A stretch of 64,000 bases of DNA from DATNPH01 sp036703315 (GCA_036703315.1 DATNPH010000146.1:62001-126000); one strand, 5' to 3'; numbered from the stretch's first letter, positions 54,899-64,000 are shown. Made by a program: numbers and translations. Notes: generated from the sequence alone by a model not told the origin.

Positions 54899-55339
54899 CT
54901 ATTTACGAGAACAAACGTAATTTCCTGTTACTTTAGTACCTTGAGCTGGCAAAGAAAGAACCCCCCTCTTGAAGTCTATAGTTTGTAGTAGTTTGTCATT
55001 TGGAGCGAAAACTCCTACTTTATAAAATTGATAATCACTTTTGTTTCTACAGTTAATAGATATAAAAGCAACTAGCTTATTGACTGATAGAGTTCTGCCT
55101 TTGTCTTTAACTTTAATGGGTTGAGTATATATTAATCCTGCCCAATAGGAACGTCGATTGCCACGAGTTTCAATTGAGGATTTATCAACGAAATACATTC
55201 CCTGATTCCCCTTTGAATCTATCTTAAGAGTTGTGATTCTCACCCACTGCTCCAACGGTGCAGCCGAACTATTAAGACTGATTAAGAAAAAGGAAAAAAG
55301 AGCTGTTAAGCTGATAGTTGACCCTAAAAAAATCTTCAT
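54899..55339 (-). CDS. Secreted protein, possibly surface-adhesin E-like
   Basis: The 146-residue protein has a signal peptide cleaved near residue 26 (NSSA). The mature part is all-beta in character, with WVRI, MYFVDKSSIE, YWAGLIYTQPI and FISINCRNKSDYQF, and two late Cys residues (INCRNK and NYVC) that could pair. The layout resembles the small surface-adhesin protein E-like family seen in many Gram-negative bacteria, but I hold that only tentatively. It stands alone. Confidence 0.6.
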   Translation of the reverse strand: MKIFLGSTISLTALFSFFLISLNSSAAPLEQWVRITTLKIDSKGNQGMYFVDKSSIETRGNRRSYWAGLIYTQPIKVKDKGRTLSVNKLVAFISINCRNKSDYQFYKVGVFAPNDKLLQTIDFKRGVLSLPAQGTKVTGNYVCSRK

Positions 55340-55653
55340 TTTTATTACCCTATTTTGAAAAATTCATACAACTCTCAGACCGAAGTTTAAAAATTATGCA
55401 GAAGTTTACAAAAATTGATAAGGTCAGATTGACCAATCTGATGATTACCGGGCGTTACCCTCCCCCAACTGTTGTATGCGCCCCGCCCAAGTTTGTCAAT
55501 CTAGCGATCGCTACACAAGAATGAGTAGCCGATGCGGGGGAACTCGTCACCAACTCCCACAGGATTTAGGACGTTATCGAGCGATCGCAAATTAATATTC
55601 GCGAAGATAGAAGAATCACTTCAGGCTCAAGTGAGCCTCACTCATTGATTGCC
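55340..55653. other. Intergenic region, no gene recognised
   Basis: The 314 bases between the divergent adhesin-like and HdrB-like genes hold one HIP1-like site and a small inverted repeat (CAGATTGACCAATCTG). No gene or RNA is recognised. Confidence 0.4.
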
Positions 55654-56559
55654 ATGCCATCTCCTACTCTAAAATATGCTTACTTCCCCGGATGCGTCGC
55701 TCAAGGAGCTTGCCGGGAACTCTACCAATCTACTGCCGCTCTCACTCAGGCACTGGGCATTGAACTCCTTGAGCTGAAAAAAGCTGCCTGTTGTGGTTCT
55801 GGCACCTTTAAGGAAGATTCCTCATTGCTGGAAGACACGGTTAACGCCCGCAATATAGCCCTAGCCGAGGAACTGAATCTGCCGCTTTTGACCCATTGCA
55901 GCACCTGTCAGGGTGTGATTGGTCATGTGGATGAGCGATTAAAGAAGTTTCAACAAACAGATCCTGCCTATGTAGAGCAGATTAATGGATTGCTCAAAAA
56001 AGAGGGCTGTTCACCGTATAAAGGTAGCACCGAGGTCAAGCATTTACTGTGGGCGTTAGTCACGGATTACGGACTGGAAGCCCTACAAGAACGTGTTACC
56101 CGCAAGCTGAGTGGACTAAAGTGTGCGGCGTTCTATGGCTGTTATTTGCTGAGGGCACAGGAGACTATTCCCTACGACGACCCTTTTAAACCCGAATCGA
56201 TGGAGAATGTGTTTCGGACAATCGGGGCAACACCGATTTATTACCGAGGTCGGACTCAGTGTTGTGGTTGGCCGCTTTCTAGCTATGCCACAACACAATC
56301 GTTCAAAATGGCAGGGACACATATTCAGGAAGCGATCGATGCTGGTGCTGATTGTTTGGTGACTCCTTGTCCCTTGTGCCACCTCAACCTTGACTCTCGT
56401 CAGCCAGAGGTAGAAAAGGTAATTGAGCGTAAGCTGGGTTTACCTGTACTGCACTTATCTCAGTTGGTTTCTCTAGCACTTGGAATTAGCCCCAAGGAGT
56501 TGGGTTTAGAGCGACATATTGTTTCGACACAACCTGTTCTGGAAAAACTGGGATTTTAG
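55654..56559 (+). CDS. HdrB/CCG-domain iron-sulfur protein
   Basis: This 301-residue protein has two cysteine-rich CCG domains: CVAQGAC, KKAACCGSGTF and CSTCQ in the first, and CYLL, TQCCGWP and PCPLCH in the second. CCG domains bind noncubane iron-sulfur clusters in heterodisulfide reductase HdrB and in the SdhE/SdhC-type subunits of succinate dehydrogenase. Cyanobacteria carry a stand-alone homologue; whether it serves as a succinate dehydrogenase partner is not settled. The ATG at 55654 is preferred to the TTG at 55645. There are no neighbouring Hdr or Sdh genes. Confidence 0.88.
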   Translation: MPSPTLKYAYFPGCVAQGACRELYQSTAALTQALGIELLELKKAACCGSGTFKEDSSLLEDTVNARNIALAEELNLPLLTHCSTCQGVIGHVDERLKKFQQTDPAYVEQINGLLKKEGCSPYKGSTEVKHLLWALVTDYGLEALQERVTRKLSGLKCAAFYGCYLLRAQETIPYDDPFKPESMENVFRTIGATPIYYRGRTQCCGWPLSSYATTQSFKMAGTHIQEAIDAGADCLVTPCPLCHLNLDSRQPEVEKVIERKLGLPVLHLSQLVSLALGISPKELGLERHIVSTQPVLEKLGF

Positions 56560-56670
56560 CAGCTAGCCCTATCAAGGTGTTAGGTCGTAGGTAGTAGGTT
56601 TTAGGGGAAAAGCCAGACCGAGACGCCTGAAAAATTAGGGTTTTTGGTTCCTTACAGAGCTTTCTGGCTC

Positions 56671-56691
56671 CCTATCACCTATCACCTATCA
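56671..56691. repeat. CCTATCA short tandem repeat
   Basis: Three exact copies of a heptamer lie between the HdrB-like and WD40 genes. This is a further STRR class in the window. Confidence 0.75.
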
Positions 56692-56814
56692 CCTTGGCAG
56701 AGGTAGATTTTAGCCGCCTACTTCTAGTCAGTTGTTTCTGCGGTTGAGCTTGAATGAGTAGGGAAGGCGCTGACTTGCTTTGCCGTTTTGAAGTCAGCGC
56801 ACGACACTAGCTTA

Positions 56815-59607
56815 TCAAGCTCTTTTTTCGGTTTCAGCCAGTGCTTGGCTAACAATCGCTCGCCATTGATGAATAATGCGCCTAAAAATAGCTTGCTCTG
56901 GAGCAACTACTTGCTCGACTACATACTCATCCAGAGTATCAAGAGCACGGATGAGGCGAACTAGGACAGCCAGTTTCTCATTAGTTGTAGCAGTATGCTG
57001 ATAGGTAAGTACCTCGGCACCAATTTCTCCACAGCGAGTTAGTGCCTTTAGCACACTGGGGCGGATAGAAGTTTCATTAACTGAAACTGCTGATACAACC
57101 TCTCTAGCAACACTTAAATCGGAGAGTTTTTCATAAGTTAGGAAACTGGCTAGCACTTCAAATGAGTCAGCAATTTCCACCCCACCCGGATATTGGGTCA
57201 AGCTACCATAGATTTTCTCATAGCTAGACAAGTTGAAATTCTTTGCTTTGACAATCTCCGTGTACGATAACTGATAGAGCAGACCTGCAAAGCGAGTCAC
57301 TGGGGTTTGCTGGTGCTTGCGCCCTAACCAAGTCAACCCCCAAACTAGATTCTCGGCTACTTGGTTGACGCCACTGCTGCTACAGTCTACCCACTGCTTC
57401 CCCACTTCCCCTAGTAATACTTGCCTAGTTGTTGGTAATAGTTGCCAATCACGCTTGCTTATCGGTGCCACAACATAGGTGTTCAAATCCTCTGCGCTTA
57501 GCAACTCATAGAGAACGTGAAGGGGTGCAGAAACGCTATGGAGATAGCTATGTAAAGCTCGCTGTACGCCAGCACGCTGAAACGGGTTACAAATTACATC
57601 GGCTGCAAGTTGTAGCCCTTTGCGTTCTGAGGCACGCAGTTGCGCCTGTAGCAACGCACTGGTTCCGAGTACAGGCAAGACAAGCAACTCGTCCCAGATC
57701 ACAGGATGCCATTTTCTCCTAAGCCGACTCAAGAGTGCCAGAAGCAGCTCAAACGGGTAAAACGGAATACGTAGTGCACCAAGGGCAACTAGCAGGTTGA
57801 AGCTGACACTAACGGCTGTACCTGCTCGTATTGCAGGCAGAAAGCGTCCCTTGAAGCTGACGGTTCCTGTCAACATACAGGCGACGACAATGCCAATTGC
57901 CACACCGCTAGCCAGAATAAAGACGATGCTGGCAAAGACTCCCAATGCCTTGCGGTTCGTAAGACCAAAGATAACACCTACAATCATGCCGAACACGATC
58001 GCGAAGATGATAGTGAGAGCACTGCTGATCTGTACCGCCTTTTGCGCTTCTTTGAGTAAGGGGTTAGAGGCAACCCGATTCACTACAAGATAGGCAAAAC
58101 CACATATAGGACTGCCTAGGAAGACAAGCCCTAAGCCAGTAAGTAAGCCGCCAGCCGCACCGAACACTATGACACCAACGGCTAAGATAATTGCCAAACT
58201 GACTGCGGTAGCGATCGCGGCTAAAATCAATACGATGCTAAAGGCAGCGTTAAACGCAATGCTCTTGGTTATTTCTCTAGCCATCGGCACTTCCGTACCG
58301 CGATTTAGGCTCCAAAGTTTAGGATAGCGATCAAAAGAGGCGGAAAAAACACGCCGCTTGTTGGGTATCATCGCGATCGCTGTAATCCAAGAACGATGTC
58401 CCTTCAGCGTTTGCAGAACTTTCCCTTGCTCGATGTCCCAAACTTTTAAGGTGTGGTCAGAGGAAGCGGAGACGGCTTGCTGTCCATCTGGGGTGAGTGC
58501 TACACTCGTCACCCAACCTTTATGACCACTGAGCGTATGTAGTGCTTTTCCTTGCTCGATGTCCCAAATTCTTAGGGTTTGGTCATTAGAGGCAGAGACA
58601 GCGTGCTGTCCATCTGGAGACAAGGCAACATCGGTTATCCAGCCATTATGACCTGCAAGAGTGTAAAGTTCTTTTCCCTGCTCAATATCCCAAACTTTTA
58701 AGGTTTGGTCACTTGAGGTCGAAATCGCCTGCTGTCCATCTGAGTTGATCGCAACACCCGTTACCCAGCCGTTATGACCTGTAAGAGTATAAAGTTGCTT
58801 CCCTTGCTCAATATCCCAAACTTTTAGGGTTTGGTCAGCAGACGCGGAGATAGCTTTGTGTCCGTCTGGGGTCAATGCCACAGCCCAGACAATATCAGTA
58901 TGACCCTTGAGGGTATGGAGTTCTTCTCCTGTTTGTAAATCCCAAACTTTCAGGGTTTTGTCAGCGGCAGCAGAAACGGCTCGTTGCCCGTCTGGGGTAA
59001 CAGCGATACTGGTAAGCCAGTGTGTATGACCCTTGAGAGTATGCAGTTGAGTACCTTTGCGAATGTCCCAAAGTTTCAGAGTGCGATCGCGTGAGGCAGA
59101 GACGGCTTTCTGTCCATCTGGGGTTACCGCCACAGCCGTAACTCCTTCATCATGCCCGACGAGTGTCTGTATTTGTGACCCCTGCCGCAAATCCCAAACT
59201 TTCAGAGTACTGTCAGCTGTGGGAACTTTGATGTCAAAGTCACGCTCACCTGAAGCGGTGATAGCGATTTGTCCATTCGGCGTTACGGCAATAGATGTAA
59301 CCCAAGCCGTATCATTCTGAACACCGCTCTGAAAGTACATGAACATGGATAATGCAACCAGTATGGAAGGTAAGGCGATCGCAATGGGCAGCATCAGATA
59401 AACATTGCGATAGGCAGGAACACGCCATGTCTTCAAGAATTTCTGGTAACCCCTCAACTGATAAACGTCGGGGGCAGCTTGGTAGAGATAGCAATGAAAC
59501 GCTGTAGGACGAAAGTAAACCCAGTAGGCGAGTAGCCAATAGTGGCGAGGATTCAACGGGTTCAAGACTTCAGGAAGTTCGCCACGATAGCTCGGAAAAT
59601 TTGGCAT
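56815..59607 (-). CDS. WD40-repeat membrane protein
   Basis: The 930-residue protein begins with a short cytoplasmic part and a membrane helix (about 75-95, LMLPIAIALPSILVALSMFMYF). Eight WD40 repeats follow (about 100-430), each with V-TPDGQ-A-SAS-D-TLKVWD, forming one propeller. Then come six or more membrane helices (about 450-620), and a helical C-terminal domain (about 640-930) with no recognised motif. WD40 proteins in cyanobacteria are usually fused to kinases or NACHT; the membrane-bound form seen here is less usual. A sensor or scaffold role is inference. The ATG at 59607 is chosen over the GTG at 59619. Confidence 0.85.
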   Translation of the reverse strand: MPNFPSYRGELPEVLNPLNPRHYWLLAYWVYFRPTAFHCYLYQAAPDVYQLRGYQKFLKTWRVPAYRNVYLMLPIAIALPSILVALSMFMYFQSGVQNDTAWVTSIAVTPNGQIAITASGERDFDIKVPTADSTLKVWDLRQGSQIQTLVGHDEGVTAVAVTPDGQKAVSASRDRTLKLWDIRKGTQLHTLKGHTHWLTSIAVTPDGQRAVSAAADKTLKVWDLQTGEELHTLKGHTDIVWAVALTPDGHKAISASADQTLKVWDIEQGKQLYTLTGHNGWVTGVAINSDGQQAISTSSDQTLKVWDIEQGKELYTLAGHNGWITDVALSPDGQHAVSASNDQTLRIWDIEQGKALHTLSGHKGWVTSVALTPDGQQAVSASSDHTLKVWDIEQGKVLQTLKGHRSWITAIAMIPNKRRVFSASFDRYPKLWSLNRGTEVPMAREITKSIAFNAAFSIVLILAAIATAVSLAIILAVGVIVFGAAGGLLTGLGLVFLGSPICGFAYLVVNRVASNPLLKEAQKAVQISSALTIIFAIVFGMIVGVIFGLTNRKALGVFASIVFILASGVAIGIVVACMLTGTVSFKGRFLPAIRAGTAVSVSFNLLVALGALRIPFYPFELLLALLSRLRRKWHPVIWDELLVLPVLGTSALLQAQLRASERKGLQLAADVICNPFQRAGVQRALHSYLHSVSAPLHVLYELLSAEDLNTYVVAPISKRDWQLLPTTRQVLLGEVGKQWVDCSSSGVNQVAENLVWGLTWLGRKHQQTPVTRFAGLLYQLSYTEIVKAKNFNLSSYEKIYGSLTQYPGGVEIADSFEVLASFLTYEKLSDLSVAREVVSAVSVNETSIRPSVLKALTRCGEIGAEVLTYQHTATTNEKLAVLVRLIRALDTLDEYVVEQVVAPEQAIFRRIIHQWRAIVSQALAETEKRA

Positions 59608-59696
59608 GGTCGAATGCACGGGTGGGTATTACATCAGACAGGGGTGACAAGAGCTGTTATAACCCATTGATGACAAGTTCTGAAGGCGATATTCCC

Positions 59697-59729
59697 AGAT
59701 CCCCGACTTCTTTAAGAAGTCGGGGATCT
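59697..59729. repeat. Perfect 16-base palindrome around one base
   Basis: AGATCCCCGACTTCTT and its reverse complement are separated by a single T. It is a well-formed cruciform-capable repeat of the dispersed cyanobacterial type and lies between the divergent WD40 and tpiA genes. Confidence 0.8.
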
Positions 59730-59850
59730 AAACAGCTGACCCTATTTTCAGATTAGTAGGAACTGGAGGAACAATAGAGTAGATAATCTTGCGGTGGGAA
59801 AGGAGTAAACTAAAGGGTGCATTATGGTTTGGAGATGATCTCGTTAAGCT

Positions 59851-60576
59851 GTGCCCAAAATTGTCATTGCTGGTAACTGGAAAATGTACAAAACTCAAAG
59901 GGAATCCTCTGAGTTTTTAAAGGGATTTATGCCTGAGCTGGAGTCAACGCCCGAAGGCCGAGAAATCGTGCTGTGTGCTCCATTTACAGCCTTGGATGTG
60001 ATGTCCAAGAGTCTACACAATAGCCGTGTGCAGCTGGGTGCCCAGAATATTCACTGGGACAACGAAGGTGCCTACACGGGTGAAATCGCGGGTGCCATGC
60101 TAACCGAAATCGGGGTTCGCTATGTGATTGTTGGTCATAGTGAACGGCGTCAATACTTTGGTGAAACCGATGACACGGTTAACAAGCGCCTCCTTGCCGC
60201 CCAGAGTCATGGTTTGACGCCGATTCTATGTGTTGGCGAAACCAAACAGCAGCGGGATGCTGGTGAAACTGAACTACTGATTACTAACCAGCTGATAAAA
60301 GCCCTTGTGAATGTAGACCAGAGCAATCTGATCATCGCCTATGAACCGATCTGGGCGATCGGTACGGGTGACACTTGTGAGGCATTAGAAGCCAATCGGG
60401 TTATTGGATTGATTCGGAATCAGTTGCATAATCCTGATGTGTCGATTCAATATGGCGGCTCTGTAAAACCAAATAACATTGATGAAATTATGGCTCAACC
60501 AGAAATTGATGGGGCTCTCGTTGGAGGAGCTAGCTTGGAGCCTAAGAGCTTTGCTCGGATTGTTAATTATCAGTAA
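59851..60576 (+). CDS. tpiA: Triosephosphate isomerase
   Basis: This enzyme interconverts dihydroxyacetone phosphate and glyceraldehyde 3-phosphate in glycolysis and the Calvin cycle. The 241 residues hold the catalytic set in AGNWKMYK (Asn, Lys), VGHSERRQ (His), AYEPIWAIGTG (Glu) and the phosphate loop GGSVKP. The start codon is GTG at 59851; it gives the standard PKIVIAGNWKM N-terminus. tpiA is followed by folP on the same strand, a neighbour pair common in cyanobacteria. Confidence 0.97.
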   Translation: MPKIVIAGNWKMYKTQRESSEFLKGFMPELESTPEGREIVLCAPFTALDVMSKSLHNSRVQLGAQNIHWDNEGAYTGEIAGAMLTEIGVRYVIVGHSERRQYFGETDDTVNKRLLAAQSHGLTPILCVGETKQQRDAGETELLITNQLIKALVNVDQSNLIIAYEPIWAIGTGDTCEALEANRVIGLIRNQLHNPDVSIQYGGSVKPNNIDEIMAQPEIDGALVGGASLEPKSFARIVNYQ

Positions 60577-60636
60577 GTCGTCAGGATAAGAGGGATTTGG
60601 TAGTCAACTACTCCCGTTATAGCCCGTTAGGGTTTA

Positions 60637-60739
60637 ATACCATTTCACTTTTAGTGTGCTACATATTAATCCCCCCAACCCCCCTTATAAAGGGGGGAGC
60701 AAGACAAGTATTTGTAGCGAAAATTTAGTGAAATGGTAT
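60637..60739. mobile_element. MITE-like element between tpiA and folP
   Basis: The terminal inverted repeats ATACCATTTCACT (60637-60649) and AGTGAAATGGTAT (60727-60739) enclose about 77 non-coding bases containing a second palindrome of C and G runs. If the element proper begins with CCATTTCACT, it is flanked by TA on both sides, the target duplication of Tc1/mariner (IS630-like) elements. No transposase is encoded. Confidence 0.7.
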
Positions 60740-60765
60740 AACGGGAATCCCCTGCTGAGGTTGAG

Positions 60766-61686
60766 ATGGCAAAATCCAAAATCGAACGGCGGCAACGTTC
60801 TTTCAACTGGGGAGAGCGAACTTATCTGATGGGCGTTCTGAATGTGACGCCGGATAGCTTTAGTGATGGCGGTGAATTTAATTCTCTAGGGGCGGCTGTG
60901 GCGCAAGCTCGACGCCTGGTAGAGGCGGGTGTCGATATTATCGATGTTGGGGGTCAATCAACTCGACCGGGTGCCGAGCAAGTTTCTGTTGAACAAGAGC
61001 TAAATCGAGTGTTACCAGTGGTGCAGGCACTGCGTGAAGCGGGGCTATCCTGTAGTCAAAAGAAAAATCCGTTAGCAGAGCAGAACGAAGCCCAGGATAA
61101 GGCATCACTGCTAAGTGTACCGATTTCTGTGGATACTACGCGGGCATCTGTGGCACAAAAAGCCGTTGAAGCCGGTGCAGATATGGTCAATGACATTTCA
61201 GGCGGTATGTTTGACCCAGATATGCTGCCAGTTGTTGCCCAGCTAGGAGTGCCGATCGCGTTAATGCACATGCGGGGAACACCTCAAACAATGCAGCAAC
61301 TGACCACTTATCACGACTTAATTGGAGAAATCTACGAGTTTCTGGAAAGTCAAATTGCTGCTGCTGTTGCTGCTGGAATTGAGCGATCACGTCTGATCAT
61401 TGACCCTGGTATTGGCTTTGCCAAAACCGGTCAGCAGAATCTGGAAATTTTGCGGCAACTTCCTGCTTTTCGTTCCTTAGGTGTCCCTCTACTAGTTGGG
61501 GTGTCTCGCAAAAGCTTCATTGGTCGAATCCTCAATCAACCTGACCCCAAGGGGAGAGTTTGGGGAACGGCTGCCGCTTGCTGTGCTGCGATCGCCGGTT
61601 CAGCAGACATCCTCCGAGTTCATGATGTTCTCGAAATGCGTGATGTCTGCCGTGTTGCGGACGCCATCTGGCGAACAAGAATTTGA
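60766..61686 (+). CDS. folP: Dihydropteroate synthase
   Basis: This enzyme joins p-aminobenzoate to dihydropterin pyrophosphate in folate synthesis and is the sulfonamide target. Signatures are LMGVLNVTPDSFSDGG near residue 21, DVGGQSTRPGA near 60, SVDTT, NDISGG, LMHMRGTPQTM and the closing RVHDV. The 306-residue chain has an insertion of about 20 hydrophilic residues (near 97-118, SQKKNPLAEQNEAQDK) compared with typical enzymes of about 280, in a surface loop. It follows tpiA, with the MITE-like element between them. Confidence 0.96.
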   Translation: MAKSKIERRQRSFNWGERTYLMGVLNVTPDSFSDGGEFNSLGAAVAQARRLVEAGVDIIDVGGQSTRPGAEQVSVEQELNRVLPVVQALREAGLSCSQKKNPLAEQNEAQDKASLLSVPISVDTTRASVAQKAVEAGADMVNDISGGMFDPDMLPVVAQLGVPIALMHMRGTPQTMQQLTTYHDLIGEIYEFLESQIAAAVAAGIERSRLIIDPGIGFAKTGQQNLEILRQLPAFRSLGVPLLVGVSRKSFIGRILNQPDPKGRVWGTAAACCAAIAGSADILRVHDVLEMRDVCRVADAIWRTRI

Positions 61687-61793
61687 GCAAATCCCACGAC
61701 TAAAGTACGTAGGATTTGCTGTTCATTGTTGATAGCGTAGCGGTAGCAACGTAGGAGGGTCTTGTTTATTTTTGCCTTGAACCAATTTGCAAA

Positions 61794-62618
61794 TTACGGT
61801 TGAGAAGAAGCAGGGGATACAACTTTAAATCCCGTAGCTTTTAGAATTACATTCGAGCCTTTGCGTACTGTAAGGACTGTTGAAGATCCAGGTGCTTCAG
61901 GACGATCAGGATTATTGATTGGCTGCTCAATAATGTACAAATAATCCCCATTACTCCAACCTGTTGTGCATATACCATCCCGACAGGTGACTCGACCTCC
62001 AGTTAAATTAATGCACTTCCCTTTGGGATCGCATCCACGATAACTAAGATTTCCTGTACCGTTGACTCCTGACCAAGAATCTGTATTGCCAATAGTGATT
62101 GTCCAGTCGCCATTACTGAGGGTTTGTGAGTTACTTGGGTTTTTCGGGGTAGCGTCTCCAAGGATTTCCATCTTTGTAATAATGGATTCTTTGCGAGTTT
62201 TGCCACAGGGTTCAGCACTTTGACAATCATTGATTGAAACCAGTTCATAAGAGACGCGAACTTTCTTATTTAGGAAAGTTTTTTCCTTTGTACAGATCTC
62301 AAAATCTGCACCAACATCATGCTTGATGTTGTTTTCATCTATTAATGTGACATAGCACATCAAATCACCATTTACCATACTTTTGACGATGCCAATTTTT
62401 GGTTGTTGGCGTGATGTTTGCTTAGTTTGGTCAGCCTTGGTTGAGGTATTGGCTTGAGGCTTAACCGAAGGATTAGATTTAAGCTCAACAGTATTGGCTG
62501 GTGCTTCCTTGGGGGCATAAGCTTGTGTCTTACTAGGGCTGATCATTCCGAGTAAGCAACTAGCGATCGCGATTGTTGAAATCAGATTCTTTGAGGTAGA
62601 AATTTTGATGCCAATCAT
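61794..62618 (-). CDS. Secreted hypothetical protein
   Basis: The 274-residue protein has a signal peptide cleaved after about residue 33 (SKTQA), a Lys/Pro/Ala-rich linker and two beta-rich halves. The first half has GDLMCYVTLIDENNIKHDVGADFEIC, with Cys pairs in CYV, FEIC and CQSAEPC. The second has CDPKGKC, CRDGIC and TTGWSNGDYLYIIEQP. The cysteines suggest several disulfides and an extracytoplasmic location. No family is recognised. The ATG at 62618 is chosen over 62726 to give a normal signal peptide. Confidence 0.65.
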   Translation of the reverse strand: MIGIKISTSKNLISTIAIASCLLGMISPSKTQAYAPKEAPANTVELKSNPSVKPQANTSTKADQTKQTSRQQPKIGIVKSMVNGDLMCYVTLIDENNIKHDVGADFEICTKEKTFLNKKVRVSYELVSINDCQSAEPCGKTRKESIITKMEILGDATPKNPSNSQTLSNGDWTITIGNTDSWSGVNGTGNLSYRGCDPKGKCINLTGGRVTCRDGICTTGWSNGDYLYIIEQPINNPDRPEAPGSSTVLTVRKGSNVILKATGFKVVSPASSQP

Positions 62619-62815
62619 GTTGCTGTTCTGTAATCTGAAAATAGGGAATGGGGAACGGGGAACAGAGATTTTCTGCGCAACGTTAATTTCATCTTCAACG
62701 GATTGCAACTGATTTTCGGATTTCACAAGCTAGGGAAGGGAAAGTTGCTTGGTTTGAATCATCTAGGTATAAATAAGGCTAGGCATTCCGCTCCGCCTTC
62801 TTGACTTGCATAACG

Positions 62816-64000
62816 ATGACAACCCAACCCGATTCTCCTGAAACCCGTCCACCTGTAGATAGCCCAAATAGTGCCAGTGATAATGGTGCCGCCCTCGATA
62901 ACCCTGCCAAGGGAAAAGCTCTGGCAGAAGTGATACCAAGTCCACAGCACAATCATCTGTCTGTCCTGTCACTAGCCAATCGCACTAACCAACGGACTGC
63001 TAATGCCCCTGCTTCCCTGATTACCGTCATCGCCATCGCTCTCCTAATCGTGGGATTAACGATTGGTAACTTCTGGATTGGGATGTCGGGAGCAATTGTT
63101 AGCTTGCTGGTGTCGGTGCCCGTGATTTTGCCACCGTTGCAGAAAGCAGTGATTGAATCCCTATCCCCCCAAGAGCGATCGCAAGTCATTGCGGTTTTTG
63201 GACTGGTTGCAGGACTGATCGGACTGGCATTCCTAACGGGTGTCACTCGACGTTTTGACCAATTGCTTAACCGCATCAATGCCGACGCAATTGGCTCGCT
63301 GGCTGAATGGACAGGAGCCTTAGGGCAAATTCTCATCGCCGTTCTAGCTGTCTACATTGCTTGGCGACAATATATTATTTCTAAAGACTTGACCATACAG
63401 CAAAATACGATTACCCAACAGCAAACCATTGATTCTTACTTTCAGGGTGTCTCTGAGCTGGCATTGGATAACGAAGGCTTGCTAGAAGACTGGCCTCAGG
63501 AGCGGGCATTTTCTGAAGGACGTACTGCCGCTATCCTCGGCAGTGTAGACGCTCAGGGTAAAGCGAAAGTTCTGCGGTTTCTGTCCCAGTCCCGATTGTT
63601 AACGCCGCTGAAACGCGATCGCCATTTGGGTCGTCCTATGCTCGATGGTAACGGGGGTTATCTAGAAGACCGAGACTATGGTGTGCGTGTGATTGACCTC
63701 AATGTCATGTTGGCAGGAGCAGACCTTTCCGGTACTGATCTACGCTGGACAGAACTGAGCGATGCGAATATGGTTAAAGCCAATCTCAGCCACTGTGACT
63801 TGGTGAAAGCGAACTTAGGGCGAACAATCTTGTACGAAGCTAACCTTGCTGGTGCTGATATGAAGGCAGTCCGCCTGTTCTATGGTTCAGTGGAAACGGC
63901 AACGCCTCGTAGCCGTACTAAACGCCCTAACTACGATACTGGCGAACACACCGGTGCTGTTATCGAAAATGCCAACTTCAGTGGTGCGATGCGGCTTAGT
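62816..64000 (+). CDS. Pentapeptide-repeat membrane protein (3' end beyond the window)
   Basis: The frame stays open from the ATG at 62816 to the last base, 395 codons. A Pro/Asn-rich N-terminus leads into two or three membrane helices (about 70-105, SLITVIAIALLIVGLTIGNF, and 160-190, LGQILIAVLAVYIAW). A coiled Gln/Thr stretch follows, then a helical region with DSYFQGVSELALDNEGLLED. From about residue 300 the pentapeptide repeats begin (VMLAGADLSGTDLRWTEL, ANLSHCDLVKANLG). Cyanobacteria have many such membrane-anchored pentapeptide proteins of unknown function. The C-terminus is not in the window. Confidence 0.88.
   Translation, partial: MTTQPDSPETRPPVDSPNSASDNGAALDNPAKGKALAEVIPSPQHNHLSVLSLANRTNQRTANAPASLITVIAIALLIVGLTIGNFWIGMSGAIVSLLVSVPVILPPLQKAVIESLSPQERSQVIAVFGLVAGLIGLAFLTGVTRRFDQLLNRINADAIGSLAEWTGALGQILIAVLAVYIAWRQYIISKDLTIQQNTITQQQTIDSYFQGVSELALDNEGLLEDWPQERAFSEGRTAAILGSVDAQGKAKVLRFLSQSRLLTPLKRDRHLGRPMLDGNGGYLEDRDYGVRVIDLNVMLAGADLSGTDLRWTELSDANMVKANLSHCDLVKANLGRTILYEANLAGADMKAVRLFYGSVETATPRSRTKRPNYDTGEHTGAVIENANFSGAMRLS

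Overview
The window is chromosomal DNA from a cyanobacterium, most likely a filamentous one of the Microcoleus/Coleofasciculus (Oscillatoriales) kind. The sequence shows dense HIP1 octamers (GCGATCGC), heptameric short tandem repeats of the CCTTCTG and AAAATCT type, an flv4-2 flavodiiron operon, a plastid-lipid-associated (PAP/fibrillin) protein, a DUF3134 protein, pentapeptide-repeat proteins, CHAT-TPR and DUF928 proteins and two very large filamentous-haemagglutinin-type exoproteins. The genus is an inference from gene content; the phylum is secure.

Layout. 1-8.7 kb: the 3' part of a hybrid histidine kinase, DAHP synthase, an alpha/beta hydrolase, a YihY/BrkB membrane protein, an HpcH/HpaI aldolase, a 2OG-Fe(II) dioxygenase and MazG. 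8.9-13.3 kb: a Spy-like lipoprotein followed by a MacA/MacB-type efflux system (fusion protein, permease, ATPase). 13.5-27.3 kb: a surface/exoprotein island with a CHAT protease-like TPR protein, a DUF928 protein, two paralogous TpsA exoproteins and a wrecked third copy. 27.7-37.7 kb: five genes on the minus strand that together look like a cyclic-nucleotide module: a CHASE2 cyclase, an HD-domain protein, a SulP transporter and a glutaminase that both carry C-terminal STAS plus cyclic-nucleotide-binding domains, and a dCache-HAMP cyclase. 37.8-39.4 kb: a graveyard of mobile-element remains, including the RuvC region of a decayed Cas12k and an internally deleted TnpB. 39.4-43.9 kb: flv4, an Sll0218-like membrane gene and flv2. 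44.3 kb: tRNA-Val(UAC), with tandem repeats abutting its 3' end that look like a Tn7-like/type V-K CAST transposon end. 44.4-56.6 kb: mostly small or accessory genes (DUF2227, a deleted Uma2, a NACHT C-terminal fragment, a small antitoxin-like protein, a RecB-like nuclease, PAP/fibrillin, DUF3134, a TPR glycosyltransferase, a duplicated small protein, pentapeptide repeats, an HdrB-like protein). 56.8-64 kb: a WD40 membrane protein, tpiA, folP, a secreted protein and a pentapeptide-repeat membrane protein that runs off the end.

The most notable hidden signals are not intact genes. A Cas12k relic (37798-38214) can be reconstructed through two compensating frameshifts. A CAST-like transposon end lies directly against tRNA-Val (about 44216-44283), the type of site used by type V-K CRISPR-associated transposons. 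The flv4-2 operon lies between them. No CRISPR array, tracrRNA, TnsB, TnsC or TniQ was recognised. The second system worth attention is the cyclic-nucleotide cluster, in which two putative cyclases flank a glutaminase and an anion transporter that share the same C-terminal STAS-cNMP module.
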